Of a DNA stretch of 64,000 nt, positions 1 through 7,761 are shown in pieces. Both the position numbers and the translations under genes were made by a program. Source of the stretch: Phytohabitans aurantiacus (lineage in GTDB: Bacteria > Actinomycetota > Actinomycetes > Mycobacteriales > Micromonosporaceae); the NCBI RefSeq assembly GCF_027923225.1, contig NZ_BSDI01000032.1:62001-126000 (forward strand), read 5' to 3'. Below the pieces are notes generated by a model, which saw nothing but the letters and a program-made list of their open reading frames with translations, was not told where the DNA came from and ran no database searches. Positions within the stretch are counted from its first letter, which is position 1; each line of letters begins with the position of its first letter.

Positions 1-575
1 TCATGATCGCCGATACCGGGCGGGTGGAGCAGCGGCTCGTCGACCTGCCGGTCCCGGTGCCCGACGAGGCCGTGGCCGATCTGCGGCGCATGGTCAACGA
101 AAAGCTCGTCGGCAAGCGGCTTTCCGACACTCCACCCCTGGTGCAAGCTCTGGTCGACGAGGTCGCCCCCGATGCCCGTAACACGATGGCCACATTGGCG
201 AGTGTGTTGCTCGAAACACTTGTCGAGCGACACGAAGAGCGCATCGCCTTGGCCGGACGGGCTAACCTGACTCGGGGTAGCCTTCTGGACTTCCAGGGTT
301 CATTGCGTCCGATCCTGGAGGCGTTGGAGGAGGAGGTCATCCTGCTCAAGCTGCTCGGTGAGGTTGACGCGAGCACCCTGCGGGTGCGCATCGGCGACGA
401 AAACGAGATCGACAACCTGCGGTCCACCTCGGTTGTCAGCACCGGCTACGGCCCAGGCGCCACGATCGTTGGCAGCATGGGTGTGCTGGGGCCGACCAGA
501 ATGGACTACCCCGGCAACATCGCCACCGTGCGCGCCGTGGCACGCTACGTGGGCGAGCTGCTGGGCAACAACTAG
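1..575 (+). CDS. hrcA: Heat-inducible transcription repressor HrcA (3' part, start outside window)
   Basis: This is the C-terminal 190 residues of HrcA, the repressor that binds CIRCE operators upstream of chaperone genes. The frame is open to the left edge, so the N-terminal winged-helix part lies outside the window. The family ends in a GAF-like domain, and the visible signature GPTRMDYPGNIATVR near the C-terminus is typical of HrcA. The TAG stop is at 573-575. A dnaJ gene follows 76 bp downstream, the usual hrcA-dnaJ2 order in actinobacteria, so autoregulation of the operon through an upstream CIRCE is expected from the family but cannot be seen here. Confidence 0.95.
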   Translation, partial: MIADTGRVEQRLVDLPVPVPDEAVADLRRMVNEKLVGKRLSDTPPLVQALVDEVAPDARNTMATLASVLLETLVERHEERIALAGRANLTRGSLLDFQGSLRPILEALEEEVILLKLLGEVDASTLRVRIGDENEIDNLRSTSVVSTGYGPGATIVGSMGVLGPTRMDYPGNIATVRAVARYVGELLGNN

Positions 576-651
576 CTGCTGAGCGACAACTAGGCAGTAT
601 TGACGGACGGCCCGGGGACAGCGCGAGAACGACATGAGGACACGGAACGCA

Positions 652-1785
652 GTGGCCAAGGACTACTACGGGATTCTCGGTGTAAACCGGGACGCATCCG
701 ACGACGAGATCAAGCGCGCCTACCGGAAGCTGGCCCGCCAGTACCACCCGGATGTCAACCCGGACCCGGAAGCGCACGAGAAGTTCAAGGACATCAACGC
801 CGCCTACGAGGTGCTCTCCGACGATCAGAAGCGCCAGATCGTCGACCTCGGCGGTGACCCGCTCGCGCCCGGTGGCGGCGGGCCGGGTGGCGGCCCAGGT
901 GCCGGACCGTTCGTCGGTTTCCAGGACATCATGGACGCGTTCTTCGGCTCGGCCGGTGCGACCCGCGGGCCCCGCTCGCGCACGCGGCCCGGCGCCGACG
1001 CGATCCTCCGGCTCGAGCTCGAGCTCACCGAGACCGCGTTCGGCGTCGAGGCGCCGATCACCGTCGACACGGCTGTGCTCTGCACCACCTGTGCCGGCGC
1101 CGGCACCGCAGCCGGCACCCACCTCGCCACCTGCGAGGCGTGCGGCGGGCGCGGCGAGGTGCAGTCCGTCCAGCGCACCTTCCTCGGCCAGGTCGTCTCG
1201 TCCCGGCCCTGCTCGGTCTGCCAGGGCTACGGCACGGTCATCCCGCACGCCTGCCCCACCTGCGCCGGCGACGGCCGGGTCCGCACCCGCCGCTCGCTCA
1301 CCGTCAAGATCCCGGCCGGCGTCGAAGACGGCATGCGCATCCGCCTGGCCCAGCAGGGCGAGGTCGGCCCCGGCGGCGGCACGGCCGGCGACCTGTACGT
1401 CGAGATCCACGAGCGGCCCCACGACGTCTACTCCCGCAAGGGCGACGACCTGCACTGCCGCGTCACGGTCCCGATGACCGCCGCCGCGCTCGGCACCCGG
1501 CTGACCATCAAGACCCTCGACAGCGAAGAGCAGCTCGACGTCAAGCCCGGCACCCAGCCCGGCGCCACCCTCCGGCTGCGCGCCCGGGGCGTGCCCCACC
1601 TGCGCGGCACCGGTCGCGGCGACCTCTTCGTCCACCTCGACGTGCGCACGCCCGCCAAGCTCGATCCCGAGCAGGAACGGCTGCTGCGCGAGTTCGCGAA
1701 GAGCCGCGGCGAAGAGGTCGCCGAGCTCAGCAAGCAGGGCGGATTCTTCTCCCGGGTCCGCGACGCCTTCAACGGCCACGCTTGA
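652..1785 (+). CDS. dnaJ: Chaperone protein DnaJ (second, HrcA-linked paralog)
   Basis: This is an Hsp40 co-chaperone that stimulates DnaK ATPase activity. The J domain (about residues 1-65) carries HPD at 32-34. A Gly-rich linker (about 70-90) and four CxxCxGxG zinc repeats follow (CTTCAGAG, CEACGGRG, CSVCQGYG, CPTCAGDG), then the C-terminal substrate-binding domains. I chose the GTG at 652 because it gives the canonical opening VAKDYYGILGV and has AGGA about 11 nt upstream; the ATG at 634 would add six atypical residues. It lies between hrcA and rsmE in the common actinobacterial order. The length, 377 residues, is normal for type I DnaJ. Confidence 0.95.
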   Translation: MAKDYYGILGVNRDASDDEIKRAYRKLARQYHPDVNPDPEAHEKFKDINAAYEVLSDDQKRQIVDLGGDPLAPGGGGPGGGPGAGPFVGFQDIMDAFFGSAGATRGPRSRTRPGADAILRLELELTETAFGVEAPITVDTAVLCTTCAGAGTAAGTHLATCEACGGRGEVQSVQRTFLGQVVSSRPCSVCQGYGTVIPHACPTCAGDGRVRTRRSLTVKIPAGVEDGMRIRLAQQGEVGPGGGTAGDLYVEIHERPHDVYSRKGDDLHCRVTVPMTAAALGTRLTIKTLDSEEQLDVKPGTQPGATLRLRARGVPHLRGTGRGDLFVHLDVRTPAKLDPEQERLLREFAKSRGEEVAELSKQGGFFSRVRDAFNGHA

Positions 1786-1795
1786 GGGGCCTTGC

Positions 1796-2509
1796 TTGAG
1801 CGCGCCGCTCTTCCTGGTCGGGTCGCTGCCGGCCGGGGACTCGTGGCGTCTGGACGGCCCGGAGGGCCATCACGCGGCCACCGTCCAACGCCTGCGCGTC
1901 GGCGAGGAACTGATCCTCGCCGACGGTCAGGGAAGCACAGCCACCGCGGTCGTCCAGGCCGTCGGCCGCGGCACGCTCGATCTCACCATCGCCTCGCGGG
2001 GGTACGCGGACAGACGTCATCCCCTCCTGGTGGTGATCCAGGGCATCGCCAAGGGTGACCGTGGTGAACTGGCGGTGCAGGCGATGACCGAGGTCGGGGT
2101 AGACGAAATCGTCCCCTGGGCGGCGGCCCGCTCGGTGGTGCAGTGGCGCGGCGAACGAGGCGTTCGCGCACACGAAAAGTGGGCGGCGACAGCCCGCGAA
2201 GCGGCGAAACAGGCCCGGCGGGCGTGGCTTCCCGTGGTGGCGCCCGCCGCGTCCACCCGCGAGGCGGCGGCGCGGGCAACGTTCGTGCTCCATGAGGAAG
2301 CGACCGCCCGCCTCTCCACAGTCGACCTACCAGCGACCGGTGAGATCGTCCTGGTGGTGGGTCCCGAGGGCGGCATAGCTCCCGAAGAACTGTCACAGTT
2401 CGAGAAGGCGGGCGCGATCCCGGTGCGCCTGGGCGACACCGTCCTGCGCACGTCGACGGCCGGCGTGGCGGCCCTATCCGTCCTGGCCACCCGCCTATCC
2501 CGCTGGTAA
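1796..2509 (+). CDS. rsmE: 16S rRNA (uracil(1498)-N3)-methyltransferase RsmE
   Basis: This SPOUT-class enzyme methylates N3 of U1498 in 16S rRNA using S-adenosylmethionine. The N-terminal PUA-like part contains HHAATVQRLRVGEEL. The C-terminal SPOUT knot has the signature VGPEGGIAPEEL followed by RLGDTVLRTSTAGVAAL, which forms the SAM-binding trefoil knot. The start is TTG at 1796 with GAGGGG 6 nt upstream. It begins 10 nt after dnaJ and is probably cotranscribed with it. The gene ends only 5 nt before the convergent GH3 gene, and both stop codons sit in a short TAAC...GTTA inverted repeat. Confidence 0.95.
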   Translation: MSAPLFLVGSLPAGDSWRLDGPEGHHAATVQRLRVGEELILADGQGSTATAVVQAVGRGTLDLTIASRGYADRRHPLLVVIQGIAKGDRGELAVQAMTEVGVDEIVPWAAARSVVQWRGERGVRAHEKWAATAREAAKQARRAWLPVVAPAASTREAAARATFVLHEEATARLSTVDLPATGEIVLVVGPEGGIAPEELSQFEKAGAIPVRLGDTVLRTSTAGVAALSVLATRLSRW

Positions 2510-2514
2510 CCCCG

Positions 2515-4875
2515 TTAGGGGGAGATCCTCGCTGTTAGGTGAGGGGTTGTCAGGGAGTGGGAGGCTTCTACCCGGTACTCGCCCGGGACGGTCTGCCAGC
2601 CGTCCTGCCAGATCTGGAAGGTGCGAGCCGGCAACGGGATGCGCACCGTAGCGGTGTCGCCTGGAGCGGCCGTCGCTGCCGCGAAGCCGGCCAGCCAGCG
2701 GTCCGGGCGGTTGGGGTCGAGGGGTTCGGGGGCCACGTAGACCTGTACGACCTCGCGACCCGGGCGCTTGCCCGTGTTGCGGACCACCACGACGGCGTCG
2801 CCGTCCTCGATGGACAGTGACTCGTACGCCCACGTCGTGTAGCCCAGCCCGTGCCCGAACGGGAAGAGCGGCTCGGCCCGCCACCCGCGGTACCCCACGA
2901 AGACGCCCTCGTCGTACGGGAGTGCGCCGTCGACGGGCTCGGTCGAGAGGACCGGGAGGTCTGACACGTGGCGGGGCCAGGTGGTGGGCAGCCGCCCGCC
3001 CGGCTCGGCGACGCCAAGCAGGACGTCGGCCAAGGCGGCTCCCGCCTCCTGCCCAGGGAACCAGGTCAGCAGGATCGCCGCCACCTCGTCGGCCCACGGC
3101 ATCAGTACCGGCGAGCCGGCGTTGACCACGACGACGGTGCGCGGGTTGGCGGCCGCGACGCGGGAGACGAGTTCGTCCTGGCGGCCGGGGAGTGCGAGCG
3201 TCTGGCGGTCGAAGCCCTCCGACTCGACCTCCTCGGTGGTGCCCACGACGACCACGGCCACGTCGGCATCGGCGGCGGCGCGGGCCGCCTCGTCGAGCAG
3301 CTCCTCCGGGGTACCGGTCGGCGGGGCGTGACCGAGGGTGAACGATACGAAGCCTGGCATGCCGACCCGCTGGGTCAGGGTCACCTCGACGGGCGCGCCG
3401 GCGGTGAGCTCGACCGGGAATCGCCGCTCCTCCGATGACAGGAACACCAGCGCCGGGTCGTCTTCGCGGAACACCGGGCCTTCGAAGAGCACGGTGTCTG
3501 CGGCGCTGAGCGTGAACTCGCCGAACCCGACGATCGCGAGCTGGTGCATGCCGTCCGCCGCCGGGGTGAGGCGCGCGGTCAGCTCGATCGTGGCCAGCTC
3601 GTACGGGTCGACGCCGGGCGGCAGGTCGCCCATCCATCGCACCGTCGCGGTGTGGAGGGGTGTGCGGTACAGCTCGCGGCCGTCCTCCGAACGCAGCGTC
3701 GCGACGATGTCGCTCCACTGCGGAGCGGTCGCCGCCGGCACTCTCCGGCGGGGGTCGGCGCCGATCGAGTACGACACGGCGGTGCCGGGGAGGGCGGCGG
3801 TGAGCCCGTCGAGGGGTGACACGACGTACGGCGGGTACACCTGCGCGCTGCCGCCACCCTGTACGCGGGCGTCCACGGCGAGCGCACCGGACACCGCCAC
3901 CCGACCGGCGTTCTCCAGAGGCAGCAGGTCGCCCTCGTTGCGGGCCAGCACGAACGACCTCGTGGCGATCTCGCGGGCCACCGCCGCACCATCCAAAGAG
4001 GACAGTGCTGGTTCGGTGGGGGAACCGAGCGCGCCCACCCGGGCGGCGAGCCGCAGCACCCGGCGTACCTTGTCGTCGATCACCTCTTCCGGGACGGTGC
4101 CGGCGCGTACCGCCGCGACCAGCTCGTAGCCCCAGGGGTCACCAAAGGCCGGCATGACCACGTCGAGGCCACCGGACGCGCTGGCTTCGGTGGTGCGGGC
4201 GGCGGTCCAGTCGGAGACGATGAAGCCGTCGAAGCCCCACTCGCCCTTGAGTACGCCGTTCTGCAACGTGTCGTGCTCGGTCATCGTGGTGCCGTTGACG
4301 CTGTTGTAAGCCGCCATGACGCCCCAGGCGCCGGCCTCGACGATCGCCTCGAACGGCGCCAGGTACAGCTCGCGCAGCGCCCGCTCGCCGACCCGTACGT
4401 CCACAGTGAACCGGTCGGTCTCGGAGTCGTTGCACACGAAGTGTTTGACGGTGGTGCCGACGCCTTGGTCCTGCACGCCGAGCACGTACTGGATGCCGAT
4501 CCGGGCGGTCAGCAACGGGTCTTCGGAGTAGCACTCGAAGTGCCGCCCGCCGAGCGGGCTGCGGTGCAGGTTGACGGTGGGCGCGAGGAGCACGTGCACG
4601 CCTTTGCGCCGGGCCTCCTGGCCGAGCAGGCGTCCTGCCGTGCGGGCCAGGTCGGGATCCCAGGTGGCGGCGAGCGCGGTCGGGCTCGGCAGCGCGATCG
4701 ACGGGTCGTCCGGCGTCCAGCCGATGCCGCGTACCCCGATGGGGCCATCAGACATCACGAGCGAACGCAGACCGATCTCCGGCACCGCCGGAAGCGTCCA
4801 GAAGTCCTTGCCGGACAGGAGCTTGACCTTGGTTTCCAGGTCGAGCGCGGCGAGCGCCGCTTCGATGTCTGACAT
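2515..4875 (-). CDS. Glycoside hydrolase family 3 beta-glucosidase-like enzyme with PA14-type insert
   Basis: This 786-residue protein looks like a retaining exo-acting GH3 enzyme, probably a beta-glucosidase. The N-terminal (beta/alpha)8 domain has KHF near 144 and the nucleophile motif VSDW (Asp about 222). A PA14-like insert lies at about 385-510, inside the second alpha/beta domain, and a C-terminal fibronectin-III-like domain contains FPFGHGLGYTTW. No signal peptide is visible, so it is probably cytoplasmic. I chose the ATG at 4875 over the preceding TTG. An SDR gene lies just upstream on the same strand (19 nt gap). The exact sugar specificity cannot be read from sequence. Confidence 0.92.
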   Translation of the reverse strand: MSDIEAALAALDLETKVKLLSGKDFWTLPAVPEIGLRSLVMSDGPIGVRGIGWTPDDPSIALPSPTALAATWDPDLARTAGRLLGQEARRKGVHVLLAPTVNLHRSPLGGRHFECYSEDPLLTARIGIQYVLGVQDQGVGTTVKHFVCNDSETDRFTVDVRVGERALRELYLAPFEAIVEAGAWGVMAAYNSVNGTTMTEHDTLQNGVLKGEWGFDGFIVSDWTAARTTEASASGGLDVVMPAFGDPWGYELVAAVRAGTVPEEVIDDKVRRVLRLAARVGALGSPTEPALSSLDGAAVAREIATRSFVLARNEGDLLPLENAGRVAVSGALAVDARVQGGGSAQVYPPYVVSPLDGLTAALPGTAVSYSIGADPRRRVPAATAPQWSDIVATLRSEDGRELYRTPLHTATVRWMGDLPPGVDPYELATIELTARLTPAADGMHQLAIVGFGEFTLSAADTVLFEGPVFREDDPALVFLSSEERRFPVELTAGAPVEVTLTQRVGMPGFVSFTLGHAPPTGTPEELLDEAARAAADADVAVVVVGTTEEVESEGFDRQTLALPGRQDELVSRVAAANPRTVVVVNAGSPVLMPWADEVAAILLTWFPGQEAGAALADVLLGVAEPGGRLPTTWPRHVSDLPVLSTEPVDGALPYDEGVFVGYRGWRAEPLFPFGHGLGYTTWAYESLSIEDGDAVVVVRNTGKRPGREVVQVYVAPEPLDPNRPDRWLAGFAAATAAPGDTATVRIPLPARTFQIWQDGWQTVPGEYRVEASHSLTTPHLTARISP

Positions 4876-4894
4876 CAACCGACCCTACAACCGA

Positions 4895-5629
4895 TCACGT
4901 CCGCAGGTACGAGGCTCCGTTGAGGTCGATGATGGTGCCCGATGCCCATTCGGCGGCCGGTGAGGCGAGCCAGTGCACGGCGGCGGCGATCTCGCTGGCG
5001 GCGGCCACCCGGTTGAAGGGGCTCTGCGCCCGGATGTCCGCGCCGCGTTCGGATTTGAGGTGCGCGTTGGTCATGTCGGTCTCGACGTAGCCGGGTGCGA
5101 CGGCGGCCACCGCGATGCCGTACGGGGCAAGGGCGACCGCCATCGACTGGGTGAGCGAGTTCAGCCCGGCTTTGCTGGCACCGTACGCGGCCTGGCCCGG
5201 CTCGCCCCGAAAGGCGCCCCGCGACGAGACGTTGACGATGCGGCCGCCGCGTTCGCGCATGTGTCGAGCGGCGCACCAGATGGTGTTGGCGGCGCCGATC
5301 AGGTTGGTGTCGAGGGTGCGGCGCCACTCGTGCTGCCATTGCTCGTACGAGGTTTCCAGCACCGGGTGCGGTGTGTAGACGCCCGCGTTGTTGACCAGTA
5401 CGTCGAGCCCGTCGAGCCGCTCCGCCGCCTCGTCGACCATGGCGCGTACCGCGTCCGGGTCCGTGAGGTCCGCCAGTACCGCGACGTGGCCATCGCCGGG
5501 GAGCGAGGGGAGCGGCGCGGACCCCCGGTGGTGGATGGCGACGCGGTCGCCGCTCTCGGCGAACGCGATCGCCACCGCGCGCCCGATGCCCCGGGTCGCG
5601 CCTGTCACCAGCACTGATCTTCTCGTCAC
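4895..5629 (-). CDS. SDR family NAD(P)-dependent oxidoreductase
   Basis: This is a classical short-chain dehydrogenase of about 244 residues. Visible motifs are the cofactor loop TGATRGIG, NNAG (active-site strand), catalytic Ser in NVSSRGAF, YGASK (Tyr/Lys pair) and the C-terminal ASGTIIDLNGA. The GTG at 5629 starts the protein right before RRSVLVTGA. An alternative GTG at 5650 would place the start inside the inverted repeat at 5648-5684, so I prefer the shorter form. The substrate is unknown. Its position 19 nt upstream of the GH3 gene on the same strand suggests a shared transcript, possibly for sugar metabolism. Confidence 0.88.
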   Translation of the reverse strand: MTRRSVLVTGATRGIGRAVAIAFAESGDRVAIHHRGSAPLPSLPGDGHVAVLADLTDPDAVRAMVDEAAERLDGLDVLVNNAGVYTPHPVLETSYEQWQHEWRRTLDTNLIGAANTIWCAARHMRERGGRIVNVSSRGAFRGEPGQAAYGASKAGLNSLTQSMAVALAPYGIAVAAVAPGYVETDMTNAHLKSERGADIRAQSPFNRVAAASEIAAAVHWLASPAAEWASGTIIDLNGASYLRT

Positions 5630-5647
5630 CGGACCATCATCCACGAT

Positions 5648-5684
5648 CACGGGGCGATCCCCCGGGGGAAGGGAACGCCCCGTG
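5648..5684 (-). terminator. Hairpin downstream of the trypsin gene
   Basis: Nine-base perfect arms CACGGGGCG (5648-5656) and CGCCCCGTG (5676-5684) flank a 19-nt loop, 12 nt after the trypsin stop on the minus strand. It is probably a GC-rich terminator, or attenuating structure, separating the protease gene from the SDR/GH3 pair. No T-tract follows, which is common in actinobacteria. Confidence 0.5.
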
Positions 5685-5695
5685 ACCGCACCGGG

Positions 5696-6469
5696 TCAGC
5701 CGCCGAGGGACGCGGCGGCCGAGGCGATCGCCGAGGCGAAGGTGCTCACCTCGGTGTAGACGCCGGGGTACCCGGCCCGCGCGCAGCCGTAGCCCCAACT
5801 CGTGATGCCCACCTGAACCCAGGCGTTGCTGGCATTACGCCGGAACATCGGGCCGCCGGAGTCGCCCTGACACGTGTCGGTGCCCCCCGACGCGTACCCG
5901 GCGCAGATCTCCTCGTTCGGGATGAGGTCGCCGCCGTACGACGAGTTGCAGCTGCTGTCGCTGACGAACGGCACCTGGGCCTTCAGCAGGTACCGCTGCT
6001 GCGCGCCGTTTTCACGCGCGGCGCCCCACCCGGCGATCGTGAACGTCCCGCTGTTGTTCGCGGTGTTCGTCGCGATCGGCAGGGTGGCGAGAGTGGTGAC
6101 GGGGCTGGCCAGGCGGATCAGCGCCCAGTCCTTGCCGCTTCCGTTGTAACCCGGTGCCCGGTACACGTAGTTGGACCGCACCTGGATGCGGCCCGTCGTC
6201 GACTGCAGGTCGACGACGCCGAGCGTGGCGGTGATGCTCGTGTTCGTGCCGGTGCCGCCCACGCAGTGCGCGGCCGTGAGCACGAGCCGCGAGCTGTAGA
6301 GCGCGCCGCCACAGCCCATCGACAGCCGCACCATGAACGGGAACTCGCCCTGCGCGGCCCGAGTACCACCCACGATGTACGGCCCGATGTCGGCGGAGGC
6401 CGGTGCCGTCAGCGCCATTGTGCCCACGGCGGCCGCGGCCATCGCGGCGGCGGCAAGTCTGCGAAGCAT
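5696..6469 (-). CDS. Secreted trypsin-like serine protease (S1 family)
   Basis: This 257-residue secreted protease has an N-terminal signal peptide (RR followed by an Ala-rich hydrophobic core, ending near ASA at 24-26) and a very short propeptide. The mature enzyme begins at IVGG (32-35), where cleavage would activate it. The catalytic triad is His68 in TAAHC, Asp114 in KDWALIR and Ser204 in GDSGGP. Asp198, six residues before the serine, is the S1-pocket aspartate, so Arg/Lys specificity is expected. Paired cysteines match the S1 fold. It resembles the Streptomyces trypsin group. It is monocistronic, with its own promoter region toward the MarR gene. Confidence 0.95.
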   Translation of the reverse strand: MLRRLAAAAMAAAAVGTMALTAPASADIGPYIVGGTRAAQGEFPFMVRLSMGCGGALYSSRLVLTAAHCVGGTGTNTSITATLGVVDLQSTTGRIQVRSNYVYRAPGYNGSGKDWALIRLASPVTTLATLPIATNTANNSGTFTIAGWGAARENGAQQRYLLKAQVPFVSDSSCNSSYGGDLIPNEEICAGYASGGTDTCQGDSGGPMFRRNASNAWVQVGITSWGYGCARAGYPGVYTEVSTFASAIASAAASLGG

Positions 6470-6583
6470 TTCTGACCCCTCCCCAGTGTTGATTCACGCG
6501 CCTTGTGGGCGCGCTATTGCGGGGAGCGTACGGATTGCGATTCAGGGATGGCAATGAGTCAATGGCATCCCAAGTGCGTCATA

Positions 6584-7000
6584 TCAGCGGCTGAGGTTGA
6601 CGCGCACCTCGTGAAGGAATCGCACGAACTGCTCGCGTTCGGCACTGTCCAGTGTGGCCAGGGCGCGCTCGCTGAGGGTCGCGGCCTCTTTTGCGATGAT
6701 GTCTTTCAGTTCCCAACCGCGCTCGGTGAGGCGAAGCCGGACCAGGCGCGCGTCGGTCGGGTGCGGCTCGCGGCGCAGGATGCCGGCGTTTTCCATCCGG
6801 GTGGCGGTGCGGGTGACCGTCGGCACCGAGAGTTCGAGCCGGCGGGCCAGCTCGCCCGGCGTGAGGCCGTCTTCCTTCCAGAGCTGATGCAGGATGAACT
6901 GCTGGCCGGCTCGGACGCCATGCCGGCTGTACGCCTCTTCGGCGGCGGTCATCACGGCGCGCTTGGCGGCCCAGAACGCGGGCTGGAAGTCGGCGCTCAC
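6584..7000 (-). CDS. MarR family transcriptional regulator
   Basis: This 138-residue winged-helix regulator has the MarR layout: an N-terminal dimer helix, a helix-turn-helix at LTPGELARRLELSVPTVTRTATRME, and a wing with the DxR-type motif PTDARLVRLRLTERG. It is divergent from the truncated NAD-binding gene at 7075, and the 74-bp gap holds a perfect 16-bp palindrome likely to be its operator. By family analogy it would repress itself and the divergent gene, with release by a small ligand. The ligand cannot be inferred from sequence. Confidence 0.93.
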   Translation of the reverse strand: MSADFQPAFWAAKRAVMTAAEEAYSRHGVRAGQQFILHQLWKEDGLTPGELARRLELSVPTVTRTATRMENAGILRREPHPTDARLVRLRLTERGWELKDIIAKEAATLSERALATLDSAEREQFVRFLHEVRVNLSR

Positions 7001-7021
7001 AAAACCACCTTGTCGAGAGAT

Positions 7022-7037
7022 CGTTAGCCGGCTAACG
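7022..7037. promoter_or_regulatory. Palindromic operator, probable MarR site
   Basis: CGTTAGCCGGCTAACG is a perfect 16-bp palindrome centred between the MarR gene (start 7000) and the divergent gene at 7075. A second half-match (GTACGGCTAATG) follows at 7048-7059. MarR proteins typically bind 16-20 bp palindromes in such divergent promoters. Confidence 0.65.
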
Positions 7038-7074
7038 TAAGTCGTTGTACGGCTAATGATAACTCGGGGGAGAC

Positions 7075-7410
7075 ATGCGTACTCTCATCACCGGCGCCAC
7101 CGGCCGCGTGGGCAGCCGCTACGCCGGCCAGCAACTAGCGCACCGGCAGCCGATCCGGGTGCTGGTACAGACCGAGGACCAGGCCGCCGCCTGGTGGAAC
7201 CGTGGCGCCGAGGTCATCGTCGGCGACCTGTGCGACACCGACGCGGTGAAGCTGGCCGTGACGGGGGTCGACGCGATCGTGCACCTCGCCGCCGCGCTCG
7301 ACGACTACGCCACCACCGGACTGGCCGAGGCCGCGCGCGACGCGGGAGTGCCCAGGCTGGTGTGCGTGAGTACCAACCTCGTGTCCGGGCCGGAGCATAC
7401 GATGAGCTTC
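7075..7410 (+). pseudogene. Truncated NAD(P)-binding (NmrA/epimerase-like) fragment fused in frame to HIT
   Basis: The first 112 codons of this frame encode the N-terminal half of an atypical-SDR/NmrA-type protein: TGATGRVGSRYAG nucleotide loop, strand ending VGDLCD, VDAIVHLAAAL, and VPRLVCVSTN. A complete family member would continue for another 150 or more residues with YxxxK and the substrate part. Here the frame runs without a stop into the HIT protein. A strong ribosome site (GGGGGAG) precedes the ATG at 7075, so the fragment may still be translated, either as a hybrid with HIT or as a relic. It is most simply explained by a deletion that joined a MarR-controlled oxidoreductase gene to the HIT gene. 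Confidence 0.65.
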
Positions 7411-7761
7411 GTGACGATGGACTGCCTCTTCTGCCGGATCGTGTCGGGCGAGATCCCGGCGACCCTGGTTCGCGAAACAGACACCACGCTGGCCTTCCGT
7501 GACATCATGCCCAAGGCGGTTTCGCACATCCTGGTGATCCCGAAGGAGCACTACGCCGACGTCGCGACGCTCGCGCAGGCCGACGCCAAGCTGGCCAGCG
7601 ACGTGCTGGAGACAGTCGCCATCGTGGCCGAGCACGAGGGTCTCGTGGCTGACGGCTTTCGGGTGATCTTCAACACCGGCGAGTACGCCGGGCAGGAGGT
7701 CTCCCACGTCCACGCGCACGTGTTGGGCGGCGAACCTCTGGGTCCTATGCTCGCTACATGA
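7411..7761 (+). CDS. HIT family nucleotide-binding protein
   Basis: This is a histidine-triad (HINT-type) nucleotide hydrolase/transferase of about 116 residues. It opens with (M)DCLFCRIVSGEIPA, typical of bacterial HinT, and carries the triad HVHAHVLGG near the C-terminus. Start codons at 7402 (ATG), 7411 (GTG) and 7417 (ATG) are all possible. A TACGAT at 7398-7403 placed 7 nt before the GTG would suit a leaderless transcript. The frame is open upstream, so a fusion with the preceding NAD-binding fragment (from 7075, 228 residues) is also possible. HIT genes commonly sit after rsmE in this group, so this is probably the native neighbour. It overlaps the serine hydrolase start by 4 nt. Confidence 0.85.
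   Translation: MTMDCLFCRIVSGEIPATLVRETDTTLAFRDIMPKAVSHILVIPKEHYADVATLAQADAKLASDVLETVAIVAEHEGLVADGFRVIFNTGEYAGQEVSHVHAHVLGGEPLGPMLAT

Noticed and set aside
634..651. Longer dnaJ start at ATG 634
   Set aside because: It would add six residues before the canonical (M)AKDYYGILGV opening, and the AGGA ribosome site fits the GTG at 652.
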